6,500 nucleotides of DNA from Candidatus Sabulitectum sp. (GTDB lineage: Bacteria > Fermentibacterota > Fermentibacteria > Fermentibacterales > JCC-6), in assembly GCA_029940175.1 (NCBI GenBank), contig JAOZRM010000174.1:1-6500 (forward strand), given 5' to 3'. The notes beneath the pieces are model-generated. The model saw only the letters and a list, made by a program, of their open reading frames with translations, did no database searches and was not told the DNA's origin. A program made the position numbers and the translations under genes. This document shows positions 4,939-6,500 of this stretch, one piece after another; the first letter of the stretch is position 1; every line of letters starts with the position of its first letter.

Positions 4939-6500
4939 ATGTCCCACAGTTTTGATTTGCTTGTCTGGACGGATAGCAATGTTCTTCCTGCCAGTGATGA
5001 TTCTGTAGCGGTTTCTGAAGCAGGAAAGTTGCGCATGCCTTCCTGGGCCGACGAGCTGATTGTCTGGGATGAATCCCTGACCTCGAAGCCTGATGCAGCA
5101 TTGCTGTTCATAGGCACCAGGCCTTCTGCACTTGCTCGATCCAAATTCTTCTCTCTTTTCAGGGAAGGAATACCGGTAGGTGCTCTTGTGGGTGGGGAGC
5201 CTTCTTTTTCAGACCCTATTTTTTCAAAACTGGAAGAATGGGAACGCTGCTGGACTTATACAGATCAGGGGCACCTTGTTTCCATCGTTCACAATGCCGT
5301 ACAGGAGTGGATTTCCGGCATCAACCGGGAGTTGACTCAGTATCCATCCGGAGAAGATCTTATCCGATCCTGGAATAGCGTTGCCGGTGAATCCATCGAC
5401 CCAGGAAGTCTTGTCGCTGCTTCGGAAATTCTCAGGAACAGAGGTTTTGTCTGCCTGTCCGGTCCACCCGGAGCAGGAAAAACCACACTTGCCCGTCTGC
5501 TTCTCATGGAGGCTTCTGATCAGGGGCTTGTTCCTGTGGAACTCATAGACAAAGATGTTAATTCCAGTCTTGTTGAAATGAAGCTGCGGGGTCCGGAGGA
5601 CTGTGCTATTCTCTTCGATATTGACTCAATTCGACGAATGACAATGATTCAGCCTCTTCATCTTTTTCATTCGGTTTTCACCATTATTCTTCGTGCTACA
5701 GACTCTCGGAGAAGGGTAGTTCTTACCTCATCAGATCCTCGGATCTCCGGTCTTTTTTCATTGTTCGGGCACGCCCATGTTGAACTCCCATCCCCGGAAA
5801 AAAACCGTCAGTGGAGGGTTGATCAGGGAGAGAAAGCTCTTGAAACCTTCAGAGATCTTGACCTTCTGGCCAAAGCAGAGCTGGTTCTGCTGTCACTTTT
5901 TGAACCAATTGTCTCCGAGGCCATTTTTGAGAGCTCTCTCAAGGAGATATGGTCCAGACTTAATTTTCTTCTCAGAGAGAATTTCCCATCATCAGAGACT
6001 CTTGATGAAATGTATTCTGAGACCAGAGCCTGTAAGGGAATCTCACCATTCAGACGGTTGAAGATCAACGATGAAATACATCTTTGCAGCGGGGACACCA
6101 TAATTCTTGACGCAGTAGATAGGGGTATGGCAGAACTTTCGGGGGCAGGGAGCCCGCTTGTAAGGGTTGTAATGGAAACCCTTTTAAACGGTGAAAACCC
6201 GGAACAGAGAAGAGCAGGATACAACATAGCTCATATGTATCGCTATCTTTCCTCCTCTGAAAAATCCAGACTGCTGTTCACCGCTTCACGAGAGACTCAG
6301 ATTGAAGGGTTAGTAGATTTCTTTGCAATGCTTCTTGCGGATAAAAAGGCATTTGACAGAGCTGCAGAGGGGCTTTGCCGTCATATTCTTGATTCCGGTA
6401 CTGCCGGTACCCGTACTGCTCTGGCACAAGCTCTGGGGAATCCATGGTTGAGAAACGATCACTACTTCAGAGATCTGGCTGAAACTGCGTTGAACGACCA
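4939..6500 (+). CDS. Large P-loop NTPase, STAND/AAA-like (partial, runs off right edge)
   Basis: The frame is open from ATG 4939 to the window end, giving at least 520 residues. GGAG at 4930-4933 lies five bases before the ATG, and only ten bases separate it from the kinase stop. Residues 1-125 alternate short strands (FDLLVW, ELIVWD, AALLFIGT, IPVGALVGG) with helices, like a receiver or flavodoxin-type fold, without an obvious phosphoacceptor pattern. A Walker A motif GPPGAGKTT is at 175-183, a Walker B-like AILFDID at 223-229, and a sensor-like VVLTSSDP at 260-267. The order FVCLSGPPGAGKTTLARLLL, then a hydrophobic D strand, then a TS motif recalls nSTAND3-type NTPases. From about residue 300 onward it is nearly all helical, with possible HEAT-like repeats near 405-520. 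STAND NTPases usually switch on after sensing a signal. Its place behind a STAS/kinase pair suggests it is either a sensor for or a target of that switch. The exact subfamily is uncertain, and the true C-terminus is not seen. Confidence 0.7.
   Translation, partial: MSHSFDLLVWTDSNVLPASDDSVAVSEAGKLRMPSWADELIVWDESLTSKPDAALLFIGTRPSALARSKFFSLFREGIPVGALVGGEPSFSDPIFSKLEEWERCWTYTDQGHLVSIVHNAVQEWISGINRELTQYPSGEDLIRSWNSVAGESIDPGSLVAASEILRNRGFVCLSGPPGAGKTTLARLLLMEASDQGLVPVELIDKDVNSSLVEMKLRGPEDCAILFDIDSIRRMTMIQPLHLFHSVFTIILRATDSRRRVVLTSSDPRISGLFSLFGHAHVELPSPEKNRQWRVDQGEKALETFRDLDLLAKAELVLLSLFEPIVSEAIFESSLKEIWSRLNFLLRENFPSSETLDEMYSETRACKGISPFRRLKINDEIHLCSGDTIILDAVDRGMAELSGAGSPLVRVVMETLLNGENPEQRRAGYNIAHMYRYLSSSEKSRLLFTASRETQIEGLVDFFAMLLADKKAFDRAAEGLCRHILDSGTAGTRTALAQALGNPWLRNDHYFRDLAETALND

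Noticed and set aside
4152..5144. Long minus-strand open frame of 330 codons
   Set aside because: It lies antisense to the STAS and kinase genes and the start of the NTPase gene, which have clear motifs and ribosome binding sites. Its translation shows no domain and has biased, shadow-like composition.
5823..6227. Minus-strand open frame of 134 codons
   Set aside because: It is antisense to the helical part of the NTPase gene, which stays open without interruption to the window end. Serine/leucine-rich shadow composition.
1..6500. CRISPR array, insertion sequence or attachment-site repeats
   Set aside because: Reading through both strands showed no regularly spaced repeats, transposase motifs or terminal inverted repeats. 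The tRNA has no duplicated 3' end elsewhere in the window that I could see.

Overview
The window reads as chromosomal DNA of an uncultured, probably anaerobic bacterium. Genes are packed on the + strand, base composition looks balanced, and TTG/GTG starts are frequent. The left end carries the C-terminal tail of a FlgD/Ig-like secretion-sorting domain, common in FCB-group and related candidate phyla such as Fermentibacteria or Eisenbacteria. The 4Fe-4S and thioredoxin proteins fit an anaerobic lifestyle. No rRNA or universal marker is present, so the lineage is a tentative inference.

Layout. 1-195: 3' end of a large secreted protein. 196-548: no intact gene, but 249-416 holds what looks like the decayed remnant of a second sorting domain. 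549-1187: small lipoprotein with an LEA14/WHy-like core. 1184-1312: promoter and tRNA-Cys(GCA) with encoded CCA. About 1312-4096: a tight co-directional cluster of a tiny membrane CxxC protein (CD1871A type), a polytopic 4Fe-4S membrane protein with 17 cysteines, an exported TlpA-like thioredoxin with an extra C-terminal domain, and a family 2 glycosyltransferase with a Rossmann-like tail. 4099-4126: probable sigma-70-type promoter. 4168-6500: a second operon with a STAS anti-anti-sigma factor (RsbV/SpoIIAA type), an RsbW-type GHKL kinase, and a large P-loop NTPase (STAND/AAA-like) that runs off the right edge.

How they work together. The first three cluster genes suggest a transmembrane electron relay: cytoplasmic electrons pass through the 4Fe-4S protein, perhaps helped by the CxxC peptide, to the extracytoplasmic thioredoxin, a job otherwise done by CcdA/DsbD. 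The tRNA-Cys gene abuts this cysteine-rich operon. The reading frame of the CxxC peptide runs back through the tRNA and has no ordinary start codon after it. The second operon looks like a partner-switching signalling module whose kinase/antagonist pair is co-transcribed with an NTPase that may be its sensor or its output. Both functional proposals are inference from domains and gene order.
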